Below the pieces are notes generated by a model, which worked only from the letters and a program-made list of their open reading frames with translations, did no database searches and was not told the DNA's origin. A stretch of DNA of 41,539 bases from Penium margaritaceum (Eukaryota; Streptophyta; Zygnematophyceae; Desmidiales; Peniaceae), in assembly GCA_023375785.1 (NCBI GenBank), contig SZWC01001213.1, forward strand, positions 266,448 through 307,986, in the 5' to 3' direction. Both the position numbers and the translations under genes were made by a program. Shown here one piece after another: positions 30,990 to 40,917 of the stretch (position 1 is the first letter of the stretch; the number at the start of each line of letters is the position of its first letter).

Positions 30990-32040
30990 AAGTTTTGGTT
31001 AACAACTTACATGTGTGACAAAGAAGAATTCCTCTAATTAGGACCATGTTAAAGGTGGAAAATTTTCTTCATATCCAAAGATGAAACGTGCGACAAAAGC
31101 AAAGTCGGTTGAGTGGTAGTTCCAAAAACATGCATGGTTTCCATGACCACAGGAGGTGCTGGAGACAACCCACTTTTCAATGGATCATGATCTGTGATTC
31201 ATGTTGCTATAACTCAGTTTAGTGAAATACGGGACATGACATGCATCCTAAACGTGCACAACATGCAATAAAAAACTCCACAATCTATTAATGTGTCAAT
31301 CACAGTGTGAAGTTATGGATATGTTAGATGGACAAATGATTAGAAAACGTTTGTGAAATTTGGATAAGTTGACGATATGAGCTGATGTTTTAAACAAAAG
31401 TTGCGACACCATTTCATCCAAAACTTGGTTTGGTGGGTGTAGGAAATGTTCTATATCAATCGCTCATCCCATTACAATACAATGTCCAAAGGCAAATGCG
31501 AATGCTTCGGGACTAAGCCCGTGTCATGAATATGTGATGCAATACTGTAAATACGTGGTGTGTGAGAAATCCGGCTTCAATCCTTGAGTATTGACATGGT
31601 GTTGCCTATGCATTCTGTGTATTATTTGGAACAATACCTTTGAGAGGTTCTATGCATCATTGGTTATGGTTGATGTAAACATTGATCTGTGATTGAACGT
31701 GCCAAGGATCACATCCCTGTACATATATAGAATGGAAAAACCATTGACATCGCATCACTAAGTGAGTGATGGGTTCCAAATTTGTTACTTGAGTGGTACC
31801 AATTGTTGAGAGGTGCGATTATTGCGCTACTGTCAAGCTCCGATATGGTGAAGACGACACTGCATTCGGAGCACTATACGAAAATTTACGGATTTTAGGG
31901 ACCACGCCTACGCGGATTTTTCTCCTCTACAGGCCAGATGAATTTTAGCAAACAGCCTGAAAGCAGCCTAAAGGGCTTGGTTTTTAATATAGTGTGCTGG
32001 CATGCGCAAGAGGGTTGCACATGCCTCTAGTTAGCTGTGG
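30990..32040. other. AT-rich sequence without recognised features
   Basis: Short frames only. It ends in a purine-rich run (TAGGGAGGGGAG, 32041-32052) that may be a polypurine tract for the LTR-like module that follows. Confidence 0.4.
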
Positions 32041-33015
32041 TAGGGAGGGGAGCTACCTATTGCACAGCAACACACAACTATTCTAGTTAGGGAGTCCTCT
32101 GACTGACGAGGCAAGGCTCATGCACCCTTGGCATGAGATCCACACTGAATCACCATCACCATGCATGGAGCTTGTTCCCTTTTACCTACATGGGCTAATT
32201 CGGTACAAGCTTCAGGAGGCTCTTGATCAATGGATCTGATGCAGTAGCATGGCTCGATCAACGGTCGTCAGCGAAAAGCCTGGAGAGCAAGTAACCTCCT
32301 TGGGAAGCTACACTTTATTAACTGATGAAGCTTCCTCAACGAGGAAGCTTCTCCCTAAACCTGAAAGGATGCCAATAACAAATCTTACGTACAAGAAGCT
32401 TTGCCTAGAAGGAAGCTTCCCGAAGAGGCAGACGGCCTGAACCGCCTAAAGGAAGCTTCTCCTTCAGGTGGGCAACTTGCCAGGTCCACATATATAAAAG
32501 GGGAAGCTCCTCTCACTTCAGATCTATCTCAGCATCTCATCATTATGCAAGCACTCAGCCTATCTCAAGCCTTTGACTTTGGATCTCAAGACCAAGACTC
32601 TGCTGAAGATCCCTCCAAGGCCCGTGTAAGCTTGGTAAGGCCTACAAGTTTGGGTGGAGGCTCCCCTGGAGACCAGTCAACCTAGAGATTGCGCTAAGAC
32701 CCGTACGACGACGGCCTACAAGGCCTAGCAAGGTGTTGCCACTCTTTTGGCAAGGAGCTATGCTAGCCTAGTGTGCTTAGCTTTCCATGTACCATACTTG
32801 TACTTTGTATCAATCAAGGTTTCAGTCCAGATTTCCCAACCCTTGCCCTGTTATTGTACATGCTGCACTACTGATCACCCAAAGATCCTACCAGCAAGGG
32901 TCCTAGCCCTTGCTACCTGTCTCACAAAATCAACACCAATGATAATAAGGGTACATGAGTGTACTCACAACCCTCTATTGAAGGCAAGGATTCTTATCAA
33001 TGGGGTCTGTTAACA
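32041..33015 (+). promoter_or_regulatory. LTR-like promoter module with TATA box and GAAGCTTC cluster
   Basis: A purine tract (32041-32052) is followed by about 970 bp unlike its AT-rich surroundings. It contains a perfect TATA box TATATAAA at 32491-32498. Upstream lie four exact GAAGCTTC sites (32327, 32344, 32412, 32452) and near matches at 32207, 32304, 32395 and 32503. Downstream is a C/T-rich start region (CTCCTCTCACTTC), a CAAG-rich leader and a TTGTACTTTGTATCAATCAA stretch of the kind seen near LTR polyadenylation sites. This order (U3 promoter, R, U5) suggests a solo or truncated LTR in plus orientation. Exact TG...CA ends and a target duplication were not found. A host promoter or a pararetrovirus-derived promoter remains possible. 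Confidence 0.45.
32327..32459 (+). promoter_or_regulatory. Cluster of heat-shock-element-like sites
   Basis: GAAGCTTC (GAA-2 bp-TTC) occurs at 32327-32334, 32344-32351, 32412-32419 and 32452-32459. The third is extended to GGAAGCTTCCCGAAG, three contiguous alternating nGAAn units, the canonical trimeric HSE. The first two also form a perfect 11-bp hairpin with a 3-base loop. All lie 39-164 bp upstream of the TATA box. HSF binding is inferred from the known nGAAn rule. Confidence 0.5.
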
Positions 33016-34090
33016 CACCAAAAGGGATGAATTCTCTTCAATGTGTCCTCTACGATTTAAGTTGCCATAGTATTGTGGTCAAAGACTATAAGATACTCTT
33101 TTTGTATGAATGAATGTCAACTGCAAACAAATATGAAGGAAACAACTTCTGTCTATCCTCAATCATTGAGTGAACATGTCATGGAAACCAATAGACAAAA
33201 GTGTGTGAGCTCATAACAGTGACATGAGGTCACCCAGAACTCTTTGAATAGTCCATGTAAAAGAAAATGAGCGACACTCCTTTTCTACAAATAGATTTCT
33301 AAAGTATTATGACAAACTCAATGTTTTCTACAAACCAGATATGACATTGTTGGGATCACAAAAGATGTAGGTTTTGTATCTGAAGCTTATGACCATAGAA
33401 ACGACCTTGAAGCCAATGACTTCATGCTAATTATGTATTAGCATGCACATATTGGTGGTCCAAATGACCACATTAGGAGTCATAATCATTATTGAAATAA
33501 AGCAATAATCACTATGTCATAACAAAATGTTACTATGAAAGGATTCTTTATGATGGGCCTTGAGAAATGATATTTCTTATTCATTTCTTTTGCTATTTTA
33601 AGAAACGTTTCAAAGATGATGGCATCATTACATTGTGCACTAGTTTTGTATGTTGCGATCTTAAACAAGCATAAGAATGGAATATAATCATGCCAAATGC
33701 ATTGCATAGCACCGCCAATACGGGTTTGATGTGCCCAAAGAATCATACATTTGATTTGTTGGAATGGAACTAGTGCCTGAGAGAGATCATAATGGCTATA
33801 GTGTAATTAAACCATGCTTTGTTGACCCAAAAGGTCATTGTGAAGTGACTCAAGTCCTTTGTTTTTGGGGATAGTTTAATTGATGTACATTATTGAATGC
33901 ATGTCCAGAATGTCTTTGCATGTTGTTACAAAGATATCCAATGCTGTCTTTTTTTCTGGAAAGAATTGGATAAGGGCAATACCCTCTATAAGTACCTGAG
34001 GTAAGGCATACAAAATATGCTTTGTTGAGTGAAAGTACCAAGCCATTTCTAGTCAACAAATAATTGAAGCATACAAAAAGATGAGCACAA
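33016..34090. other. AT-rich sequence without recognised features
   Basis: Minus-strand open stretches 33746-33489 and 34059-33850 carry no known motif. They could be decayed internal sequence of the second Ty3 element. Confidence 0.35.
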
Positions 34091-34099
34091 ACCTACATC

Positions 34100-34735
34100 C
34101 CGTGTTGTGGTCCACAACACAGTTGCGTAAAATACCATTGACAATTTCATTCAACCTTTACAGACCCTCAATAGTACTCATAGCACAGTTAAACCCTTGA
34201 CTCACAATTGTGTTTGAAATGGGTTGTGACAAACTTTATTCTGGTAGCAACACGGTTGTGTTGTATACCATTCACACTTTCATGTAACCTTTTCAAACCC
34301 TCAATTGTACTCAGAACCACTATTAGTGGTTTGTCTTCCTCCCACTCTGCATCGTACTCTTCCTACTTATGGACCTTTGATTTCCTTGTTATGAGCTCTT
34401 CCAACGGGCTATAGGTTCTTGCAACTTTTTTCTACCAAACAGGCATGTCTTTGTTTATTGAATGAGAACCCTCAACCCGCAACCATGTTTGAAATGATAC
34501 ATGACGCAACTATATTGTGATTGCAACACTATTGCCTCACATACCATTGAAACTTTCATGTAACCTTCACATCCCATCAATAAGACACACAACAGTATTT
34601 GTCGTTGGTCTTCCTCCCACCCTACATCCAAATTTTCCATCTCAAGGACCCTTGATTATGATGTTATGAGCTTTTCAGGCGGGCCATAGGTTTCTTGAGA
34701 GTTTTATGACCAAAGAGGAGGTTCTTTGTCTAATA
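34100..34735. repeat. Diverged tandem repeat, 275-bp unit
   Basis: GTTTGAAATG occurs at 34212 and 34487, 275 bp apart, and similarity continues through ATACCATTCACACTTTCATG / ATACCATTGAAACTTTCATG and GTCTTCCTCCCAC blocks. A partial first copy covers about 34105-34190. On the minus strand copies 1 and 2 both encode a WEED-containing segment, so the unit may once have been coding. Confidence 0.75.
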
Positions 34736-36579
34736 ATGCACCTTGTTGTTTCTCATCTCCCTATTGGTTCTTAAGGACTTCCCTCCTTAATGATTTGCTA
34801 ATACTACCTTTCTCATTTCAACACGACGTGTCCCTTTATTTGGAAAATGTAGAACAACCATTGATCACATTGATGAACAATTTTTATATGTTTCCATGAT
34901 GAGGTTTTTTCCAATCATGACATTCATTCGCCATAACACAAGTTGCAATTTTCGGTTTGCAAGCTATATGGTTCCTAAATCTCATCAGTATAATCAACAT
35001 CATCATTTTTTTGTTACAGTTATCTGGGAAGGTCATCCTTCATGCTTAACATAGTGATTGCTATTAAATCAAAACTTTCTTCTTTTGGTTATATTCTTGT
35101 TCTAAAGCATAAAAATCCAAACTAAGGAAGATTCCACTTCATTTTAGTTCAATATGTCACATTGTGTGTATAATCATTGATGTAAGGTGGTCCCAGCTTC
35201 TTTTTGTACATGTTTTTTGTGAGTTGTGCATGTATGCATCAACAAAATACATAATTTTTGCAGGCATGTAGAAGTTTAAAATGACCCCATTCCAAGCCTT
35301 CCACGTCATCATTGTGTTGTGCGTATGGAGCTGCTCATGCAAGGTAGTCTTGATTGCTAAGGAAGGTGTAGCCCCATCCTCCTTAGACCTAGCCTAGTTT
35401 CTAGCAATGCATGCTTTTAATGAATTTATGGTAACCAAGTTGGATCAAAAGCATGTTGAGCCTTGCTATGTATGTGAGGTCTAGGCTCTTTCACCACCTT
35501 GAATTTGATGCCTTCATTAAATATGTCATGTAAAGTAGGAAATTCTTTAAAAATCCAGGCTTGCGTATCTTTGCATAAAAAATCAATAGTTTTTTACAAA
35601 CGTACATTTTTTGAAATGATGACGCCATTTAGAGTAGAGTAGGTTTTTATCACTCCAACACAAGCATGAAACTTTGATGCATTTGTTGTAGTTTTGATTA
35701 AGGGATGAACTCCTCTTCCATTTTTCTAAATAATTCAATTACATTATACGTAAAAATCTTCCATGTTTTCATGGAGTCAATGATTCATTATAGGAAGAAC
35801 TGATTTTTTTGAAAGGTGAAACCCCTTGGTTGTTGGTGTGAGAGCAATCGCATGAGCCGTTGATCCGAATTGTTTTCTGACTTGGTGACATTTTTTGGTC
35901 ATTGTTACTTACCAACTTAGTGACGTGTCATAGAAAACAAGGCCAAGATGTTGATGTTCTTCTTGTCCTTGTTGACCTTAGCGGTGCTGACATAGACCCC
36001 AAACTCATTAGCTACATTCAAAGTGCTATTTCTCAAGCGTTTAAAGGATCAAAGGATTGAGGAAGTGTTGGTTAAATCTAGGGTTTACTCAAGAGTTGAT
36101 GATTTCTCTTCATGATTATTGCTTTCAACACATATGAATTATTTACCTCTTCCATTGCCACATTTTTCATTGGAGAATATGGGTGTTGCGGATCCAAATT
36201 CGAGAAAATTACCAGTACATGTCTCCGTTAATGTGAGCATATGAGTCGGTGCCTCTCATCGTTTTGAGCTGCCAAACAAAAAGGCAACAACGATGGCAAA
36301 GGGTTTGTCAACCGCAGGTGGTTTCCATCCATTTTCATAAGCATTCATGGTGCGACATTGTTTATGAGGAAAATCATCATTTTTGGCCGATCTTGAATTT
36401 CTTGTTGTTGATCCTCTATAACACAAGTTGTCAAAGGTTGGTGTTCCCCATGGTTGAGTTTGTTTGCCTTGTTCACTTGGTTGCTAGGTGGACAAAATTG
36501 CACGCATTGGAGACATACTACAGAGTTTTACGAGGTTGTGTCTTGTGAGTTAATGCAATGGCTTCCCTTCCAACATCGT
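34736..36579 (-). other. Possible gag/leader region of a minus-strand LTR element (weak)
   Basis: The region precedes a minus-strand primer-site-like sequence at 36580-36594, so a gag would be expected here. The minus frame 35342-35157 (TWKAWNGVILNFYMP) is compatible with a retrotransposon gag, and a CNLCYGE peptide near 34950 resembles a decayed zinc knuckle. None of this is decisive. Confidence 0.2.
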
Positions 36580-36594
36580 AGTGCGCTGATACCA
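36580..36594 (-). other. Primer-binding-site-like sequence (tRNA-Met), minus strand
   Basis: The minus strand reads TGGTATCAGCGCAC, 11 of the first 12 bases of the initiator-Met primer site, directly preceded by CACACA, a proper LTR end. It implies a minus-oriented 5' LTR beginning at 36595 and extending right. Confidence 0.45.
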
Positions 36595-37379
36595 TGTGTG
36601 ACTTTGAGCAAAACGTGGATAGCCACTTAGGATGAGATTTAGATTAGCATGTTACGTCATGGTCAAGATTAAGTGTACCTTGATGAAAATGGCAGAATGT
36701 TTACCACATGTAAACGGTGGTGAGAAATATAACAAGGAATGTCCTATGTTTTGGAAGTTAAGGTTGAGCAATGCGTGTGACGTTGTATCGTGAGTGATCA
36801 GTTTTAAGAAAAATGTCCGAGAAATAATGGGGATTAGAGAATTTTGAGGCGTGGTTTAAAAAATGTCTAGCTTGTTTTCCAAGTGGATTGAATAGTATTT
36901 AAATGTAAACATATTTCTTTGCACTTTTGTTGACCTTTTGTGACGGTTGTCACATGTGTTTAAAACTTGAAGAGCGAAACATGGAAGGTTAGGCTAGTTA
37001 ACAAAACTACCCTTGGATACATGGGATAAGGTGGACATGTGATGTTTTATGAACGTAATGTAGAACATGTAGCATTGTGGATTTTAGGTACTCATTTACA
37101 TCTAGGAGTAACAAAGACCTACCTAAAACCATAAAAAAAGAAGAAAAATGGCATGATTAATGGAAAATTGGTGACTAATGATGAGCATTTACATGGGACA
37201 ACATGACTCAGGCAAAAAGCATCTAGTGTGAAAAGCCTACATACAAAATGCACATGTTAATGTCTAAGAAATCCTTTTCTAAAATTGTTCATTGGAGGAT
37301 TCCCTTATCCATGATGGAATAAGAAAATATGAATTTGATGTAAAGAATGGTCTCACATCTCCAAACATGTTTGTAGCAC

Positions 37380-37690
37380 TCAGTCAAAGCCACATGGCTC
37401 GAGCGGGAGTCCCTTATCTGTGGGTGGTTTGATGGGGCTGCTTGAGAGTCAAAGACCCTTAGGTACCGCATTTTTGGTGTACTCAGCCAATGATTCCGTC
37501 TTGTGAAGTACATTGGTATTAGAGCACCGGGTTTGAGACTGATGGGTGAATGCCAAGGGTGGCTCACTCCTAGCCGGGGAGAGTGTAGCATGCGGTCGTT
37601 GCCACCTGGCCCAGCCGGAGGTTCCAGACCTATGGGTGGTTGGACAAGATGCCTCACGCATCACAGTTTTGACCTATTTGGCTAGGGATT
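37380..37690. repeat. Diverged direct repeat around the plus primer-site-like sequence
   Basis: CTGTGGGTGGTTTGATGGGG (about 37419) and CTATGGGTGGTTGGACAAG (about 37630) plus flanking blocks (AGCCAATGATTCCGTCTT against GGCTAGGGATTCCTTCC) indicate two diverged copies about 210 bp apart. Confidence 0.45.
37514..37527 (+). other. Primer-binding-site-like sequence (tRNA-Met), plus strand
   Basis: TGGTATTAGAGCAC matches the initiator-Met primer site at 11 of the first 12 bases and is preceded, one base away, by AAGTACA, a possible LTR end. It implies a plus-oriented 5' LTR to its left. Confidence 0.45.
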
Positions 37691-37739
37691 CCTTCCTATC
37701 TGCTACAGAATTGAAGGAACATGACATATCGACTACATT

Positions 37740-38110
37740 TCTTGATAAAACTGAGTTTCATTTTTTTAGGCCTTTCAATTTAGTAGAAATAAATATTTTC
37801 AATTAAAAAATTTTGTTTTTAGAATAAATAAATGAATGTTGAATATTTTGCATGATGAATCTTGATTACGAATTATGAAAGATTATAGATGGAATTTGTA
37901 CGTCATGCAAGAGTTGAAAAAAGAAATTTAGAAATGAAAAAATTTATTTTTTTCATATTTTTCATAAATTTTATAATTATTTCTATGTTGTATTTTTTGA
38001 ATTGATAAGTAACTATTACTGAATTGACATTGAAATGAAAAATCAATATATTTCATGAATAATTTTTTCAATAAATGAATTTTATATTATGTTTGAACTT
38101 ATTCCATTAA
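37740..38110. other. Extremely AT-rich stretch
   Basis: Long A/T runs and alternating AAAT/TTTA words with almost no G or C. It has the composition of matrix-attachment or nucleosome-poor DNA, and marks the boundary to the GC-rich end of the window. Confidence 0.6.
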
Positions 38111-38149
38111 TTAAATTTTCTTCCTTTTGGATGGATTGATTCCTTCATT

Positions 38150-38640
38150 AGGATAATGTAAAAAAGGTACAACATTATGGTGGTTTCTTTCTGTTGTGGT
38201 GTATAGACCGTCGATTTTTCCATACTCATGGTGCTGCTGATTATCTTCATATTAGCAACTTCGGAAGGGATACCGCAAAGAGACGGCTGCAGTTGTCTTG
38301 TGTTTCGTGGGAAGCTGCGAGGTCCAGTAGTAGCTTCACCTCGCAGAACTCGTCGTTGCCGTTTTCCACGGCTGTTACGTGTGCACTTCTGGAATCGGTG
38401 GCTTCGCATTCATGGCCATCCGGTCATCCGCCACCGCGGCCTAAGTTGTGCTGCAGTCTTGTGGACCAGCCCTTCTGTTGGCCTGGCCGCTTGATAGCTG
38501 TTCGCGTTTCTCCCGCTGTTGAATAACGACTGCGCCGCATCGCAGCCGCAGATGAGCCGAAGTCCGCACACTGGAGCTGCAGAAGAGACTGGGGCTGGTT
38601 GANACAGCATAGTTGGCATGGAGCCCTGAGGCATTGCAGC
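38150..38640. other. GC-rich sequence upstream of the 39057 frame, no gene recognised
   Basis: Three overlapping frames (plus 38194-38526, plus 38228-38494, minus 38409-38107) are open, but none has a recognisable domain. One undetermined base at 38603. Could be upstream region of the gene starting at 39057. Confidence 0.3.
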
Positions 38641-38649
38641 AGCAGCAGG

Positions 38650-38889
38650 GCAGCAGTGTAACAGTGCGGTAGTGCGGCACTGCGGCAGTGCATCAGTGTG
38701 GCAGAGCAGCAGTGCAGCAATGCAGCAGTGCAGCAGTGCAGCAGTGCAGCAGTGCGATTGTGCAGCACTGGAGCAGTGTGGCAATGCAGCAGTGTCGCAA
38801 TGCAGGAGTGCAGCATTACAGCAGTGCAGCAGTGTGGTAGTGCAGCAGTGCAGCAGCGCTGCCGTGCGGCAGTGCAGCAGTGTAACATG
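38650..38889 (+). repeat. Octamer array, consensus GCAGCAGT, 30 units
   Basis: An 8-bp unit GCAGCAGT keeps exact register from 38650 to 38889: every unit starts at a multiple of 8 from 38650, and units differ by substitutions only (for example GCGGTAGT, GTGGCAAT, GCAGGAGT). Because 8 is not a multiple of 3, the long frames crossing it on both strands are translations of the array. Confidence 0.93.
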
Positions 38890-39056
38890 AAAGTGGATCG
38901 ATGCTGAAGTTGTAGCTGATCAAGCAAATCTGGTTGTTGGAGGGCAGCAGCAGAACGAAGCAAAGGAAGCAGAGCAGCATAGGAGCCGCGAAGTAGCAGC
39001 GAAACAGAGCAGCGGCTAAGTTGCGAGTGGAGAAGTAGAGGGAAGGAGGAGCACCA

Positions 39057-39587
39057 ATGGGTGCGAACCAGTCCACCGGCGGGCCAGGCGCACAACCCGA
39101 CTTCGACGACTATGACGACTCAGCAGCAGCAGCAGAAGCTGCAGCCAAGTACGCCAATGCAGCTGCATCCGCCGCCGCTGCCGCCGCTGCTGCGGCAGCA
39201 GCAAGAGACGAGTACTTCCTCCGCCGTCGGATGTCCATGCATCCCCGCCACAGCAAGCCAACAATGACGTCAGCTGGTGGAGCTGGCACGGTCACAGTGA
39301 CGTCAGCTCCGTGGCTGTCGAGATCCATTACGGAGCCCCATTTCGAGGCGCAATCAGACGTGGCAGCCCAGGGCAGGGGCAGCAGGCGGAAAGGCGGAGG
39401 ACTGCTGTCGCACCGTCCGGAGAAGCAGCAGGCGCAGCAGCAGCAGCAGCAGCAACGGCACGAGCTGCTGAAAGCGGAGCACCTGCAGCGCAGCGGCAGT
39501 GCCCACATGCGGCTGGAGCAAGGTGGGCCGGTCGACCAGCAGAGGCAAGAGGGCAGAGAGGAGAGAAGATTCAAGTGTGCTCATTAA
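39057..39587 (+). CDS. Uncharacterised 176-residue protein with N-myristoylation-like start
   Basis: ATG at 39057 with G at +4. The product begins MGANQSTGG, fitting the N-myristoylation pattern (Gly2, Ser6). Then comes an acidic DFDDYDDS patch, a long Ala-rich helix-forming segment (residues about 21-50), a basic RRRMSMHPRHSKP stretch, a Thr/Val/Ser segment (TVTVTSAPWLSRSITEPHF), a basic Gly patch, a Gln run of seven and a charged tail ending FKCAH. No enzymatic domain is visible and I do not recognise the family. If real, it could be a membrane-associated regulatory protein or the first exon of a longer gene; AAG/GTGGG near 39521 would serve as a 5' splice site. It lies 167 bp after the octamer array in a GC-rich island. 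Two TGACGTCAGC words lie within it (39265, 39298). Ala and Gln runs also arise in non-coding triplet repeats, so coding status is unproven. Confidence 0.4.
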   Translation: MGANQSTGGPGAQPDFDDYDDSAAAAEAAAKYANAAASAAAAAAAAAAARDEYFLRRRMSMHPRHSKPTMTSAGGAGTVTVTSAPWLSRSITEPHFEAQSDVAAQGRGSRRKGGGLLSHRPEKQQAQQQQQQQRHELLKAEHLQRSGSAHMRLEQGGPVDQQRQEGREERRFKCAH

Positions 39588-39670
39588 TGAAAGGATGGCA
39601 TTTTTGTCAGTAACACGGTAACTTGTGGGCCGCATGGTGGTGTTTCCACTGCCCCTGCCCTTCGCTGCAG

Positions 39671-39735
39671 CTGCCCTGAGACCGTTGCAGCGGTATGCTG
39701 CTGCCCTGAGACCGTTGCAGCGGTATGCTGCTGCC
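39671..39735 (+). repeat. 30-bp tandem duplication
   Basis: CTGCCCTGAGACCGTTGCAG and the next ten bases occur twice in tandem, 30 bp apart (ACCGTTGCAG at 39681 and 39711). Confidence 0.9.
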
Positions 39736-39849
39736 CTTGCCCTAACCACCTCTTTGGTGCCTTGCGGCCAACCCCGCAGCGGCCGCACTGCCCATGCCAC
39801 AACTCCGGCTTCCGCTTTTGCGGAGGTCAGAGCTGATATCTCTACGCGT

Positions 39850-40374
39850 TGTGTGTAGCACTCTCTCATGGGTACAGTCACGCCAGCCAGTCCCTGCTCT
39901 CACAGTCCAGCTGCCGCAGTGCTCTCGTGCTGAGCTGCAGTTGCAGCTGTGTGTGCCAGCTGAACATGGCATCCTTGACGTTGTTGCATCTGCGGTTGCG
40001 CAAATGCTGCTGCCGCTGTACTTGGTTTTTGTCATCATGGTCATCCACATTGCCAGCTCAGCCCTCGCTGCCGTTGATACTGCAGCTGGTGCTGTCACCA
40101 CCGCAGCCACCNTGTGTGTAGCACTCTCTCATGGGTACAGTCACGCCAGCCAGTCCCTGCTCTCACAGTCCAGCTGCCGCAGTGCTCTCGTGCTGAGCTG
40201 CAGTTGCAGCTGTGTGTGCCAGCTGAACTTGGCATCCTTGACGTTGTTGCATCTGCGGTTGCGCAAATGCTGCTGCCGCTGTACTTGGTTTTTGTCATCA
40301 TGGTCATCCACATTGCCAGCTCAGCCCTCGCTGCCGTTGATGCTGCAGCTGGTGCTGTCACCACCGCAGCCACC
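39850..40374 (+). repeat. 263-bp tandem duplication with N at the junction
   Basis: 39850-40111 and 40113-40374 are nearly identical (two substitutions seen: A/T near 39965/40228, A/G near 40079/40342). A single undetermined base at 40112 separates them. Either a recent real duplication or an assembly join of overlapping ends. Confidence 0.9.
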
Positions 40375-40379
40375 ACCAT

Positions 40380-40608
40380 CATTTTCGCCGTTGTCGCCGC
40401 CGCCGCCGCCACCGCCGCCGCCGCTGCCGCCGCCGCCGCTGCTGCCACCGCCACTGCTACCGCCACCGCCGCCTCCGCCGCCGCCGCCGCCTCCGCCTCC
40501 GCTGCTGCCGCTGCCCTCATTGTCGTTGTCGCCGTCGTCGTCGTCGTCCTCCTCCTCCTCATTGTCGTCGTCCTCATTACCGTCGTCCGCATTGTCGTCG
40601 TCCTTGTC

Positions 40609-40649
<41 letters not shown>

Positions 40650-40652
40650 TGC

Positions 40653-40701
<49 letters not shown>

Positions 40702-40756
40702 GTCGTTGTCGTTGTCATCTTCGTCATCGTCGTCGTCGTCATCGTTGTCATCCTCG
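40380..40756 (+). repeat. (GCC)n and (GTC)n triplet arrays
   Basis: About 375 bp of GCCGCC and GTCGTC runs with TCC, ATT and CTG interruptions, all in triplet phase. They keep long frames open on both strands (poly-Ala/Val, poly-Ser/Pro, poly-Thr), which are not genes. Confidence 0.95.
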
Positions 40757-40905
40757 TCGTGTCGGTGTCGGTGTCGGTGTCGGTGCCGGTGCCGGTGCCG
40801 GTGCCGGTGCCGGTGCCGGTGCCGGTGCCGGTGCCGGTGCCGGTGCCGGTGCCGGTGTCGGTGTCGGTGTCGGTGTTGGTGTCAGTGTCGGTGTCAGTTA
40901 GTGTT
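40757..40905 (+). repeat. (GGTGTC)n-(GGTGCC)n-(GGTGTC)n hexamer array
   Basis: Starts with three or four GGTGTC units, continues as about fourteen GGTGCC units, returns to GGTGTC and breaks up into GGTGTT and AGTGTC variants. Confidence 0.95.
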
Positions 40906-40917
40906 GCGACTTTTCAT

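Noticed and set aside
38424..39095. Minus-strand 223-codon Cys/His/Leu-rich frame
   Set aside because: Repeating peptide pattern comes from the 8-bp array read on the other strand, and the frame contains an N.
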